The notes beneath the pieces are model-generated. The model worked only from the letters and a program-made list of their open reading frames with translations, was not told the DNA's origin and searched no databases. A stretch of 13,664 bases of DNA from NCBI GenBank assembly GCA_016296675.1, contig JAEDIV010000067.1:1-13664 (forward strand). The letters run 5' to 3'. How positions within the stretch are numbered: the first letter of the stretch is position 1; each line of letters starts with the position of its first letter. Below, piece after piece: positions 13,102-13,664 of the stretch. Made by a program: the position numbers and the translations under genes. The stretch is from Clostridia bacterium. GTDB taxonomy: Bacteria; Bacillota; Clostridia; Christensenellales; Aristaeellaceae.

Positions 13102-13587
13102 TCAGAACTCCTCCAAAATCACAAACCTCGTCTCTTTCTTTTCCGTGATTCCCGCATAGAGATGGTCTGTATATCTTCCTTCTTTCAGATAATGCTCCAT
13201 CATGTATCTTGCGGAGACGGGCATGGGGAGGGTTTTCATTTGTTCGTAGGAGATGTGATGAAGGGTTCCTTCGTTGCTTGAAAAGGATTTTGCGGTATTA
13301 AGGCGCGCGAAGAAATAGTAATTCCGGTGAATTTCGTTGTTTTTGAGGCGGCTTGTGATATATCGCAGGCGAAGGTCTGAGATGTCGGTTTCGGAAAGAT
13401 CCAGTTCTTCCTTCATTTCGCGCAGGATGCATTTTTCGGGCGAACGCATTTCGTTTTCTTCGAAGTGGCCGCCGGCTGCGCCGATGTAAAGACGGTCGGC
13501 AATGCGGGAACCGATTCTGAACAGACACCATATGCCGGTTTCGTCCGTGAAATAAACGCTGGTCATGTTTCTGATTGCAGGTGTCAT
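13102..13587 (-). CDS. Nudix hydrolase
   Basis: 161-residue hydrolase of nucleoside diphosphates linked to another moiety; the substrate is unknown. The Nudix box spans about 40-64 with G40, E46, R56-E57 and E60-E61, the metal-binding glutamates intact. The stretch between E46 and R56 has nine residues instead of the usual seven, and the usual final glycine is Asp63. HRNYYFFAR (87-95) forms the following strands. The ATG at 13587 is chosen because GGGAGG lies 7 bases upstream; the open frame extends 13 codons further, without a ribosome binding site. Single gene with its own promoter, convergent with the HTH gene. Oxidised-nucleotide clean-up is possible but not shown. Confidence 0.88.
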   Translation of the reverse strand: MTPAIRNMTSVYFTDETGIWCLFRIGSRIADRLYIGAAGGHFEENEMRSPEKCILREMKEELDLSETDISDLRLRYITSRLKNNEIHRNYYFFARLNTAKSFSSNEGTLHHISYEQMKTLPMPVSARYMMEHYLKEGRYTDHLYAGITEKKETRFVILEEF

Positions 13588-13616
13588 GACAAGGCCTCCC
13601 AGGCGTTGATTGATCA

Positions 13617-13645
13617 TATATATCACGATTATGCTTGCTTGTCAA
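13617..13645 (-). promoter_or_regulatory. Promoter of the Nudix gene
   Basis: On the minus strand a perfect TTGACA (13645-13640) is followed after 17 bases by TATATA (13622-13617), a fair -10. The expected start is about 20-25 bases before the ATG. The last 19 bases of the window show nothing further. Confidence 0.55.
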
Positions 13646-13664
13646 TCCATAAGGATTCTTAATG

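Overview
The window looks like a chromosomal stretch of a Gram-positive member of the Bacillota, most likely a Clostridia-type gut or rumen anaerobe. The evidence is: strong AGGAGG-type ribosome binding sites, sigma-A promoters of the TTGACA/TATAAT kind, a Bacillus-type LexA (DinR) operator (GAACATATGTTC), a type III glutamine synthetase, and protein sequences of clostridial character. Genus-level placement is not possible from the sequence alone. No tRNA, rRNA, CRISPR array, insertion sequence or complete mobile element was seen.

Left part (1-6503, nearly all minus strand). The first 141 bases hold hairpins, including a plus-strand terminator for a gene lying off the left edge. Then, reading leftwards, come mgtC-like and lgt-like membrane genes (3 bases apart), a type III glutamine synthetase with a perfect consensus promoter, and the argG-argH operon for the last two steps of arginine synthesis. 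The argG promoter carries an ARG-box-like operator over its -10 and a better one 80-90 bases upstream, so ArgR/AhrC repression by arginine is likely. Glutamine synthetase and argGH together form a nitrogen assimilation/arginine block.

Middle (6504-11893, plus strand). A MATE-family exporter with its own promoter and terminator is followed by a Y-family DNA polymerase (Pol IV type). Its promoter contains one LexA box between -35 and -10 and a second, perfect one just downstream, so it is a textbook SOS gene. Next is a truncated azlC remnant (only the N-terminal third), then a two-gene operon: a metallo-beta-lactamase-fold hydrolase and a TIGR00300-family protein. The latter family (LOR/SDH conserved domain, related to the C-terminal part of AgrE/ArgZ and to archaeal ornithine cyclodeaminase) plausibly turns ornithine into proline, which would link this operon to the arginine genes.

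Right part (11894-13664). An AT-richer two-gene module lies between two strong bidirectional hairpin terminators: an unrecognised protein with two membrane segments (minus) and a small XRE-type repressor (plus). They diverge from a strikingly symmetric promoter in which the two -35 boxes overlap and the two -10 boxes lie in the arms of a perfect 10-base inverted repeat. This is the least explained part of the window and the best candidate for something undescribed. The window ends with a Nudix hydrolase (minus) whose Nudix box is two residues longer than the standard one.
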